Assembly (NCBI GenBank): GCA_012032075.1
Contig: JAAURU010000197.1
Span: forward strand, 1 to 6,978
Direction of reading: 5' to 3'
From: Flavobacterium sp.
Lineage (GTDB): Bacteria; Bacteroidota; Bacteroidia; Flavobacteriales; Flavobacteriaceae
DNA: 6,978 bases
Below, in pieces: positions 1 through 6,633 of this stretch. The notes below the pieces were generated by a model that saw only the letters and a program-made list of their open reading frames with translations, was not told where the DNA came from and did not search any database. Numbering within the stretch: the stretch's first letter is position 1; the number at the start of each line of letters is the position of its first letter. Position numbers and translations under genes: made by a program.

Positions 1-628
1 TTTTAGGATTAAATTTCCTAAATCACCTAGAAATGCCCAACCATTTTCATCTTCTAAATCGTCTATGCTAGTTGCAAAAGGTTAATAATTTTTGGATCTA
101 TTTTATTTAATGGTGTTTTTTGTTTTGGTGTGTTGTTTTTTGTTGTTTTTTTAGAAGTATATGATTCGTTTTGGTTTTCGTTATCGTCTTTTTCAATATT
201 TCAATATATATAAATTTATCACAAGCAGTAATAAAAGGTTTTAGTGTTTTCTTTTCACCTATTCCTATAACTGTCATGCCAGCTTCTCTAAGTCTTGTGG
301 CTAATCGGGTAAAATCGGAATCACTTGAAACAATACAAAATCCGTCTACTTTTCCAGTGTATAAAATATCCATGGCATCAATAATTAAAGCACTATCACT
401 AGCATTTTTTCCAGTGGAATAACTATATTGTTGAATTGGTGTGATTGCATTTTCAAGTAAAACATTTTTCCAACCAGAAACGGTTGGTTTAGTCCAATCG
501 GCATATATTCTTTTAAAAGTAGGAGTTCCATATTTTGCAATTTCTTCAAACATTTCTTTTACATTAGTATAAGGAACATTATCTGCATCAATTAGAACTG
601 CCAACTTTAAATCTTTTTTTATTTCCAT
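1..628 (-). CDS. NYN-domain (LabA/DUF88-type) protein with OST-HTH/LOTUS-like C-terminus; frame-broken, 3' end outside window
   Basis: Predicted cytoplasmic RNA-acting protein. NYN domains have a PIN-like fold and are thought to act as metal-dependent ribonucleases; this function is inferred. Residues about 8-143 form the NYN domain, with acidic positions D14/D16 (LIDADNVPY), D78, D84/D87 (SDSALIIDAMDIL) and D103/D105 (SSDSDF). After FIYIEIL near base 195 the original frame runs into a low-quality K/T/H-rich tail ending at 107. Shifting one base gives DDNENQNESY, a Lys/Thr/Asn linker and DPKIINLL. A second shift near 76-79 gives ATSIDDLEDENGWAFLGDLG and runs off the left edge. That last part resembles the start of an OST-HTH/LOTUS RNA-binding domain. 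I chose ATG at 628: the upstream ATG at 667 adds 13 unconserved-looking residues and overlaps promoter-like sequence. The two breaks are probably sequencing indels. NYN is confident, OST-HTH moderately so. Confidence 0.8.
191..206. repeat. 8-bp perfect tandem duplication at a frame break
   Basis: The unit TTTCAATA occurs twice head to tail (191-198 and 199-206), exactly where the NYN gene changes frame. Removing one copy joins FIYIE directly to KDDNENQNES in the open downstream frame. Adding one A to the adjacent run of five (189-193) repairs it equally well. The sequence alone cannot choose between a real duplication and a homopolymer error. Confidence 0.5.
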
Positions 629-690
629 TTTTAATTTTTTCGTAAATGTAAATATACTATAAATCATTTAAGTTGCATAATAAACATAAA

Positions 691-723
691 AATACCGCTC
701 CAACAAAAAGTTGAAGCGGTATT
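691..723 (-). terminator. Rho-independent terminator of the S8 protease gene
   Basis: A perfect 9-bp stem (AATACCGCT at 691-699 with AGCGGTATT at 715-723) is extended by one C/A mismatch and four more pairs (701-704 with 710-713). The loop is A5 on the plus strand. On the minus strand the stem is followed by a T-rich tract. It lies about 20 bases past the protease stop at 744 and upstream of the NYN start, so it probably separates the two same-strand genes. The plus-strand side is also T-rich, but no plus-strand gene arrives here. Confidence 0.85.
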
Positions 724-743
724 ATTTTTAAAACTGTTATTAA

Positions 744-2014
744 CTATCTAACAGCAATAGGGTAAGTTTGTCCATTAAAAGATACACTTCCACTTGTTCT
801 TGGAGCACCATTATTAACATGTAAAATTCCAGCTACAGTTGGTGAAGCCATTGAAGTTCCACTTATAGTTCTATAACCACCGTTTAGCCATGTACTTTGA
901 ACACTACTACCTGTTGCAATTACATCTACAGCAGCTCTATTGAAGTTTGAGAATGATGAAAAACCTTTTGAACAGGTCATAGATGCAACTGTGTAAATAT
1001 TAGTAGCATTAACACAAGCTGGGCTATATCTTGTAGCATCATCTGCAGAGTTTCCAGCAGCTAATGCGATTCTTGTTCCTGCGTTTGATAAACCAGTTAA
1101 TGCAGATGCATAAGGAGAATTTGTTGAACAATTTGAACCATAAAACCCACCTAAACTCATGTTAACAACGTCTCCTGCAATGTCGTTTGCTCCTACTTGA
1201 TTGATAGCTGCTAAAATATTTGCTGAACTAGCACCACCAGAACAACCAAATACTCTTAAAGGTACAACTGGAGCTCCAGCTGAAACACCTACAACACCAA
1301 TACCGTTATCTTTTGCAGCAGCCGTTCCAGCAACGTGAGTACCGTGACCATTACAGTCTTCAAAAGTACCACCTACATAAGATTTTGCGTAACGAGAATC
1401 AGTAATTACATTTAAATCTGGGTGATCTGAATCTACTCCAGTATCAATAATCCAAATCCATCTGTTAGCACTTGAACCATCAGCAAAACCACCAGCATTA
1501 GAAATTCCACATGGAGTAACTTGAGCCATTCTCGATTCAAATCTTTCAGAACCTTCTTCAATTGTTACTTCATCAATTGGATTAGGAATTAATTGGTCAT
1601 AATGGATTTCTTTGACTCCTTTACTTTTTGAAATCGCAACTAATTCTTCGTTAGTTAACCCTTTTACCGAAAATCCTAAAAATTGACTTGTATAATAATT
1701 ATTGATTTTTGATTGGTCAAATTTTACACTGGCAAAATTTTTAGCAATGCTTTCAATAGTTCGAGCTTCCATTTGTTTGTAAGCTTTAGACTTTTCTTCA
1801 CGTGAAGAAAAAGCTACTTTACTAACTTGGTCAATTGGATAATCAAATTTGTCTTTGTCTAAGACAATAATGTAGCTTCCTTGAATTTTTCACCACTTAG
1901 TTCAGCTGGCTTAACAATTGATTCTACTACACTTTGATCGTACTCTTCGTTTTGGCAAGAAATTAGAAATAATCCTGCAACAAGGAATAACCCTGTTAAT
2001 TTAATTTTTCTCAT
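744..2014 (-). CDS. Subtilisin-family (S8) serine protease, lipoprotein with I9-type propeptide; one frame break
   Basis: Secreted endopeptidase that cleaves proteins through an Asp/His/Ser triad. The ATG at 2014 gives MRKIKLTGLFLVAGLFLISC, a lipoprotein signal peptide with lipid Cys20, followed by QNEEYD. This acidic stretch resembles the Bacteroidota lipoprotein export signal, so surface display is plausible. A prodomain of about 90 residues (inhibitor I9 type) follows. The frame then breaks: one reading ends at 1859 after ATLLS, and the other continues with LDKDKFDYPID. One missing base near 1870/1871 restores ATIIVLDKD and a 423-residue protein. In corrected numbering the catalytic set is D191 (IIDTGVD), H224 (CNGHGTHVAG), oxyanion N322 (AAGN) and S388 (SGTSMASP). 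Six cysteines in the catalytic domain could form disulfides, and the DCNGHGTH wording suggests a proteinase-K-like subgroup. There is no T9SS C-terminal domain. Terminator at 691-723. Confidence 0.9.
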
Positions 2015-2042
2015 GTTTGTTAAATATTTTTTGTTTGTTCCA

Positions 2043-2070
2043 TAAAAATAGTACAAAAAAGTGAAACAAA
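2043..2070 (-). promoter_or_regulatory. Possible Bacteroidota promoter of the S8 protease
   Basis: On the minus strand TATTTTTA (2050 to 2043) matches TAnnTTTG at all but the last position. A TTTG lies 16 bases upstream, slightly closer than usual. Transcription would start about 20 bases before the ATG at 2014. The region is so T-rich that a chance match is quite possible. Confidence 0.3.
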
Positions 2071-2439
2071 AATGTATTTAATTGTGAAATTTCTACATTT
2101 AACTATTTCTACATTTTTTCTATAAATTTTGTTTAACTCTTTTTTTGTAAAAATTGTCTTAAGAATTATTTACTATTTGTTATTATTAGGATGTTAAAAA
2201 TTTGTATAAAAACTAGTCTATAACAAATCATAAATCAGTTCTTGATATTTTTATGAAATCACTACTAACAGCAAGTTTGTTGCAAACAATTGAAAAATCA
2301 TTGAATACCGATGAAAAATATACTCATTGTGAGATAAACACTAATTAAGTTAAGGTGATAAGATATGACAATTCAAAAACAAATATTTATCTACATATAA
2401 AATAGTCTTAATATTTGTAGCTTTACAAAAATATAGTAT
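2057..2439. other. AT-rich divergent intergenic region, no recognisable gene
   Basis: This stretch separates the starts of the S8 protease (minus) and the Kir channel (plus) and must hold both promoters. I see no strong hairpin, tRNA, riboswitch or repeat. The only open frame of note starts at ATG 2253 and stops at 2348: 31 codons, MKSLLTASLLQTIEKS followed by a polar end with one Cys. No clear ribosome binding signal precedes it and I do not recognise the peptide. It may be chance or a remnant. Confidence 0.5.
2410..2417 (+). promoter_or_regulatory. Possible -7 box of the Kir channel gene
   Basis: AATATTTG at 2410-2417 matches TAnnTTTG at seven of eight positions. A TTTA, one mismatch from TTTG, lies about 20 bases upstream. 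A start just downstream would leave a leader of about 17 bases before the ATG at 2440. Weak evidence in AT-rich DNA. Confidence 0.3.
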
Positions 2440-3399
2440 ATGTTTAAAAAGATTAATGCAAAAGCAAAAACAAGCGATTCTTCTGGTTTTGGAACGAGTT
2501 CTTCAAATTATGGAGGTCGCTTTATAAATAAAGATGGAAATGCCAATGTAAGAAAAATAGGAATTGGTTTTTTTGATAGTATAAGTTGGCATCACTATAT
2601 GTTGACAATTCCAAGATGGCAATTCCTAATGGTTATTGTTCTTTTTTATTTTATAGCTAATTTGTTTTTTGCAACGATTTATTATTTAATAGGTGTTGAA
2701 TATTTGAATGGAGTGACTGCAAATACTGAAGTTGAAAAATTTGGCCAAGCTTTCTTTTTTAGTATTCAAACTTATACGACAGTAGGTTATGGACATATAA
2801 ACCCAACGGGTTTCTGGACAAGTTTTGTTTCTTCTATTGAAGCACTGACTGGTTTACTTACTTTCGCAATTGCAACAGGTTTATTCTATGGAAGATTTAG
2901 TAAACCCAAAGCTTTTGTACGTTTTTCAGAAAATGCAGTTATTGCTCCTTATAATGATGGAATTGCTTTAATGTTAAGAATGACTCCTTTCAAAAATGCC
3001 AATCTTACTGATGCAGAAGCTCGACTTACACTTGGTTTAAGTTTAGAAGAAAATGGCTTAATGGTTAATAAATTTTACCAATTACCACTTGAATTAGATA
3101 AAATTAATGCTTTAACCTTGAGTTGGACTTTGGTTCACCCAATAACAGAAAAGAGTCCGTTATATGGTTTTACAGCAGAAGATTATGCATCTGTTGATGG
3201 AGAAATTTTAGTCTTTATTAAAGTTTTTGATGATATTTATAGTACACATTTAGTGAAAAGAACCTCTTATGTGCTCAAAGAAGTTATATATGGTGCTAAA
3301 TTTAATATCATGTACAATAGAAATGAAGATGATAGTAAAACCATTTTAGATTTAGAAAAACTAAATTCATTTGAAAAAAGTTTCTATATAAAAGTATAA
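2440..3399 (+). CDS. KirBac-type inward-rectifier potassium channel
   Basis: Inner-membrane K+ channel, expected to work as a tetramer with a large cytoplasmic gating domain. Length of 319 residues is normal for the family and the frame is intact. Residues 1-45 form a cytoplasmic N-terminus with GGRFINKDGNANV, the Kir-family RxxxxDGxxN element. A slide helix lies at about 45-60, the outer helix TM1 at 62-86, and the pore loop carries the selectivity filter TTVGYG at 113-118. Inner helix TM2 spans about 126-150 and is followed by GRFSKP. Residues 155-290 are the immunoglobulin-like C-terminal Kir domain. The stretch LSWTLVHPITEKSPLYG (227-243) closely matches the LSWTVMHPIDHHSPIYG that I recall from KirBac3.1. 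Pump or ligand partners are not visible nearby. It converges on the M28 peptidase gene across an inverted repeat that probably ends both transcripts. Confidence 0.93.
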   Translation: MFKKINAKAKTSDSSGFGTSSSNYGGRFINKDGNANVRKIGIGFFDSISWHHYMLTIPRWQFLMVIVLFYFIANLFFATIYYLIGVEYLNGVTANTEVEKFGQAFFFSIQTYTTVGYGHINPTGFWTSFVSSIEALTGLLTFAIATGLFYGRFSKPKAFVRFSENAVIAPYNDGIALMLRMTPFKNANLTDAEARLTLGLSLEENGLMVNKFYQLPLELDKINALTLSWTLVHPITEKSPLYGFTAEDYASVDGEILVFIKVFDDIYSTHLVKRTSYVLKEVIYGAKFNIMYNRNEDDSKTILDLEKLNSFEKSFYIKV

Positions 3400-3533
3400 A
3401 GAAGCTGTCAAAAAAAGTCATAAAATACATCATTCTGAATCCATTTCTGAATCTTAAAAATCGATCTTAATTATAATTTAGAATCTGAAACAAGTTTAGA
3501 TTGACTAGATTAAACTTTTTGGACAGCTTCTTT
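3398..3533. repeat. Nested inverted-repeat element between convergent genes (REP/MITE-like, probable bidirectional terminator)
   Basis: The outer arms AAAGAAGCTGTC (3398-3409) and GACAGCTTCTTT (3522-3533) are perfect 12-bp inverted repeats. They continue inward, after a mismatch, as A-rich against T-rich sequence (AAAAAAAGT against ACTTTTT). Inside are two diverged 25-bp copies of one motif in opposite orientation: 3430-3454 (TCATTCTGAATCC... type) and 3480-3504. By eye they match at 17 of 25 positions once one is reverse-complemented. Each copy is itself roughly palindromic (TTCTGAA...TTCAGAT style). The left arm starts on the Kir stop codon and the right arm ends about 22 bases from the corrected peptidase stop. 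I read it as a dispersed intergenic element used as a two-way terminator. Confidence 0.6.
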
Positions 3534-3554
3534 CATTAACAGTATGTTTTTGAT

Positions 3555-4578
3555 TTATTTACCGTCTTTATCAACTACAATTTTTTTCGCTTCGGTTAGC
3601 TAATTCCCATGCAAGAACAAAAGCTAATTGGGCTCTTTTTGCTAATGCATCATATTCAATTTTGTCTGGAGTGTCAGATGACATATGATAATCAGCATGA
3701 ACACCATTGAAAAAGAAAATAGCTGGAACTCCTTTTTTAGCAAAATTATAATGATCTGAACGATAGTATATTCTTTCAGGGTCATTGCGATCATTGTATT
3801 TATAATCTAACGTTAAATTAGTGTATTTTGCATTAACTTCTTCGTTAATACTATGTAATTCTGAACTTAATCTATCAGAACCAATTACATAAACATAATT
3901 ATTTGTGTCTGGATGAAGTGTATCACGTCTTCCAATCATATCGATATTGATATCGGCAACTGTATTTTTTAAAGGAAATAGTGGGTTTTCTGAATAGAAT
4001 CTTGAACCATGTAAACCGTGTTCCTCACCAGTTACGTGTAAAAATAGAATAGAACGTTTTGGTCCATAACCTTCTTTTTTGGCTTGCATAAATGCTTGAG
4101 CGATTTCTAATAAAGCAACTGTACCAGATCCATCATCATCAGCTCCATTGTAAACCTCTCCATTTTTTGTTCCAACGTGATCATAATGTGCAGAAATTAC
4201 TAAAATTTCATCAGGTTTTTCAGTACCTTCTATAAAAGCCCAAATATTTTCGGAGTCTTTTAATTTTGGGGCAAACCCTTTAGCCATAAATTCAGAAGGA
4301 ACTTTTTGATACCAATCAGAAGCAACTTTTGGGGAACTTATACCATTATTTTTATATTGTTCGATAAGATATTTACCTGCTTTTTTTGACCATCAGTCCC
4401 AGTATCTCTACCTTCCATTTCGTCTGAAGCTACAATATATAAATGTTTACTTAATTCGGTTGGTGTTATTGTGTTCATATATTTAGAAACATCAGCTACT
4501 TTTTGAGCTTTAGGAGTACTACTACAGCCTAATAATAATACATAGAGAATAGAACCAGTTATTAATTTTTTTATTCAT
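3555..4578 (-). CDS. M28-family metallopeptidase (aminopeptidase type), lipoprotein; three frame breaks
   Basis: Di-zinc exopeptidase expected to remove N-terminal residues from peptides outside the cytoplasm. Corrected reading begins at ATG 4578: MNKKLITGSILYVLLLGCSS, a lipoprotein signal with lipid Cys18. No acidic export signal follows, so it may face the periplasm. Three seven-base A runs (read on the minus strand) break the frame: 4566-4572 has one A too many just after the start, 4381-4387 lacks one (TDGQKKAGKYL), and 3581-3587 has one too many (SEKIVVDKDGK, stop at 3555). Repair gives 340 residues. The longest uninterrupted ORF spans 4287-3571. Zinc and catalytic residues in corrected numbering: H131 (SAHYDH), D147 (NGADDDGSG), E185/E186 (TGEEHG), D213 (NIDMIG) and H298 (ADYHMSSDTPDKI). 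All five are present, so the enzyme should be active. Divergent from the TSUP gene, convergent with the Kir gene. Confidence 0.9.
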
Positions 4579-4736
4579 TTTTTGTTTGATTGAAATTTGT
4601 AATAAGAAGTAAAAATAAAGTATTTATTTAAAACAATGTTTTTCTTAACAATTTTTTATTAAATGAGTAACAACATATTATTATTAGTTTTACTTTATTA
4701 TAATTGAATATCTTTGCCGTCAAATTATTTGATTTT
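4579..4736. other. Divergent promoter region between peptidase and TSUP genes
   Basis: 158 very AT-rich bases with no gene. The plus-strand side carries the TATCTTTG promoter box described separately. I find no comparably good box on the minus strand for the M28 peptidase and no hairpin or operator-like palindrome. Confidence 0.5.
4688..4716 (+). promoter_or_regulatory. Bacteroidota-type promoter of the TSUP gene
   Basis: TATCTTTG at 4709-4716 is a perfect TAnnTTTG -7 element. TTTT at 4688-4691 is a one-mismatch -33 TTTG with a 17-base spacer. Transcription would begin near 4722, about 15 bases before the ATG at 4737. This also rules against the in-frame TTG at 4704, which lies upstream of the predicted transcript start. 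Confidence 0.55.
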
Positions 4737-5489
4737 ATGGATTTTAGTTATGAATATCCGCTTTTAATATTTGTTGGTTTTATTGCAGGGTTTTTAAATA
4801 CAGTAGCAGGAGGAGGAACTTTATTAACGTTACCAATTTTAATTTTTATGGGATTACCAGCTCCATTAGCTCAAGGTACAAATAGAATCGCAATATTATT
4901 ACAAACATTTACAGCTGTAAGAGGTTTTAAAAGCAAGGGTGTCACTACTTATCCATTTAGTTTATATGTAGGGGTTGCAGCTTTTTTTGGAGCTATTTTA
5001 GGAGCTTATTTAGCTTTAGATTTTGATGGAAAAGCATTTAATAGGGTTTTAGCTTTAGTTATGATTATGGTTTTGTTTTTAACAATTTTTAATCCTAATA
5101 AAAACAACTCAAATGTAACAGAAAAATTAACTGGAAAACCATTAGTAATAGCTGTAGTTGTTTTCTTTTTTCTAGGGATTTATGGAGGTTTAATAAATGC
5201 AGGTATTGGCTTTCTTATACTTTTAGTTTTACCTTATATTAATGGAATGAGTCTTTTGCGCTCAAATGCCACAAAAGTATTTGTAGCATTTACATATACT
5301 ATAGCAGCCGTTTTGGTTTTTGCAATTGATAATAAAATAGATTATGGATTAGCAGCGGTTTTATCCGTAGGAAATGTTTCAGGTGCTTGGTTTGGTAGTC
5401 GATGGTCTGTTGAAAAAGATGATAAAGTAATTAAACTCTTTTTAATAGTTACTGTAACAGTATTAGCTATTAAATTATGGTTTTTTTAA
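4737..5489 (+). CDS. TSUP (TauE/SafE, DUF81) family membrane permease
   Basis: Inner-membrane protein of the family that moves sulfite, sulfoacetate, taurine or other small organic anions; the substrate cannot be told from sequence. From ATG 4737 it is 250 residues, the normal size. Hydrophobic segments are visible at about 8-24, 30-46, 75-94, 102-118, 135-150, 152-167, 180-197, 204-220 and 233-250, some perhaps re-entrant, so about eight true TM helices. Two half-repeats are seen: GFIAGFLNTVAGGGTLLTLP (14-33) with QGTNR at 46-50, and GIYGGLINAGIGFL (147-160) with RSNATK at 175-180. The glycine-rich loop followed by a TN/SN motif is typical of the family. An in-frame TTG at 4704 would add 11 residues but lies before the promoter. 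No sulfur-metabolism neighbour hints at a role. The stop ends one base before the ribB stop on the other strand. Confidence 0.9.
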   Translation: MDFSYEYPLLIFVGFIAGFLNTVAGGGTLLTLPILIFMGLPAPLAQGTNRIAILLQTFTAVRGFKSKGVTTYPFSLYVGVAAFFGAILGAYLALDFDGKAFNRVLALVMIMVLFLTIFNPNKNNSNVTEKLTGKPLVIAVVVFFFLGIYGGLINAGIGFLILLVLPYINGMSLLRSNATKVFVAFTYTIAAVLVFAIDNKIDYGLAAVLSVGNVSGAWFGSRWSVEKDDKVIKLFLIVTVTVLAIKLWFF

Positions 5490-5490
5490 A

Positions 5491-6626
5491 TTAGTAATTT
5501 ACATATTCTGTTATTTCTAAACCATAGCCTATCATTCCTACACGCTTTGCATGAGTAGTACTATTGGATAATAACTTTATTTTTGAAATATCGATATCAT
5601 GTAAAATTTGAGCTCCTATTCCAAAATCTTTATTATCCATTTTTACTTGTGGAGCTTTTATAATGCCATTTTGTTGTAATGATTTTAACTCTGTTAATCT
5701 AGAAAGTAATTCAATAGATTTTACTTCTTGATTGATAAAAATAATTGCTCCTTTACCCACTTCGTTAATCTTTTTAAACATTACATCTAGTTTTTTATCA
5801 GCATCATTTGTTAAGGTTCCTAAAATGTCGTTATTTACTTGGGTGGAGTTGACTCTTGTAAGAATGGATTCACCATTACTCCAATTACCTTTTGTTAAAG
5901 CTATATGAACTTGTTTGTTTGTAGTTTGTAAATAGGCTCTTAATCTATAAGTTCCAAAACGAGTTTCAATTTCAAAATCTTCTTTCTTTTGAATCAAGCT
6001 ATCATGTTGCATTCTATAAGCAACTAAATCTTCTATTGAAACTAGTTTTAAATCAAATTTTTTCGCTACTTTGACCAATTCTGGTAATCTGGCCATTGTT
6101 CCATCTTCATTCATGATTTCCACAATAACACCAGCTGGTTTAAAACCTGCTAATCGTGCAAAATCTATAGCAGCTTCAGTATGTCCTGTACGTCTTAAAA
6201 CACCACCTTGTTTTGCTATTAAAGGAAAAATGTGTCCAGGTCTTGCTAAATCGTATGGTTTTGTGTCTTTATCAATAAGAGAAATAACAGTTTTAGCTCT
6301 ATCTGCAGCTGAAATACCAGTTGTTACTCCGTTACCTTTCAAATCTACAGATACTGTGAAGGCAGTTTCCATATGGTCTGTATTATTTCTAACCATAGCA
6401 TGTAAGTCCAGTTCTTTACATCTTGATTCTGTAAGAGGAGTACAAATTAAACCACGACCGTAAGTAGCCATGAAATTAATCATTTCTGGTGTACATTTTT
6501 CAGCAGCAGCTAAAAAATCTCCTTCATTTTCACGATCTTCATCATCAACTACTATAATTACTTTTCCTTGACGAATATCTTCAATTGCTTCTTCAATCGT
6601 GTTGAGTTGTATGTTTGCTTTGACAT
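5491..6626 (-). CDS. ribB: 3,4-dihydroxy-2-butanone-4-phosphate synthase with degenerate GTP cyclohydrolase II-like C-terminus; one frame break at the start
   Basis: Cytosolic riboflavin-pathway enzyme that converts ribulose 5-phosphate to 3,4-dihydroxy-2-butanone 4-phosphate and formate. The longest ORF opens at 6483, but the conserved N-terminus reads upstream in the same frame (TIEEAIEDIRQGKVIIVV, then DDEDRENEGDF). The ATG at 6626 gives MSK and then needs one extra A at 6619-6621 to join ANIQLNTIEEA. Corrected length is 378 residues. The synthase domain (about 10-205) has the acidic DDEDRENEGD loop (28-37), RPGHIFPL from 129 and RRTGHTEAA (146-154). Residues about 215-378 resemble GTP cyclohydrolase II at their end (FGIGAQILHDI, GYGLEI), but this half has no cysteine at all, so the CxxxxxxxxxCxC zinc site is gone and the second activity is unlikely. 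Compare the RibBX variants described in Proteobacteria; a separate ribA is expected elsewhere. Starts seven bases after the LptF/G-like gene, so probably co-transcribed. No FMN riboswitch fits between them. Confidence 0.92.
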
Positions 6627-6633
6627 TATGGTT

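Noticed and set aside
171..422. 83-codon plus-strand ORF
   Set aside because: It lies antisense within the NYN gene, whose catalytic motifs explain this stretch; the translated product has no recognisable family and no start signal.
3555..4578. M28 peptidase as a decayed pseudogene
   Set aside because: All zinc and catalytic residues are present and only single-base run-length changes break the frame; neighbouring genes show the same kind of break, so sequence error is likelier.
4704..4706. TTG start for the TSUP permease
   Set aside because: It lies upstream of the predicted transcription start, while the ATG at 4737 has a short leader and gives the usual family length.
5487..5501. TAAATT-AGT-AATTTA hairpin as a terminator
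   Set aside because: Only AT pairs, six bases long, and no T-tract follows it on either strand.
6071..6463. 130-codon plus-strand ORF
   Set aside because: It is antisense to the conserved synthase domain of ribB and looks like a by-product of that coding sequence.
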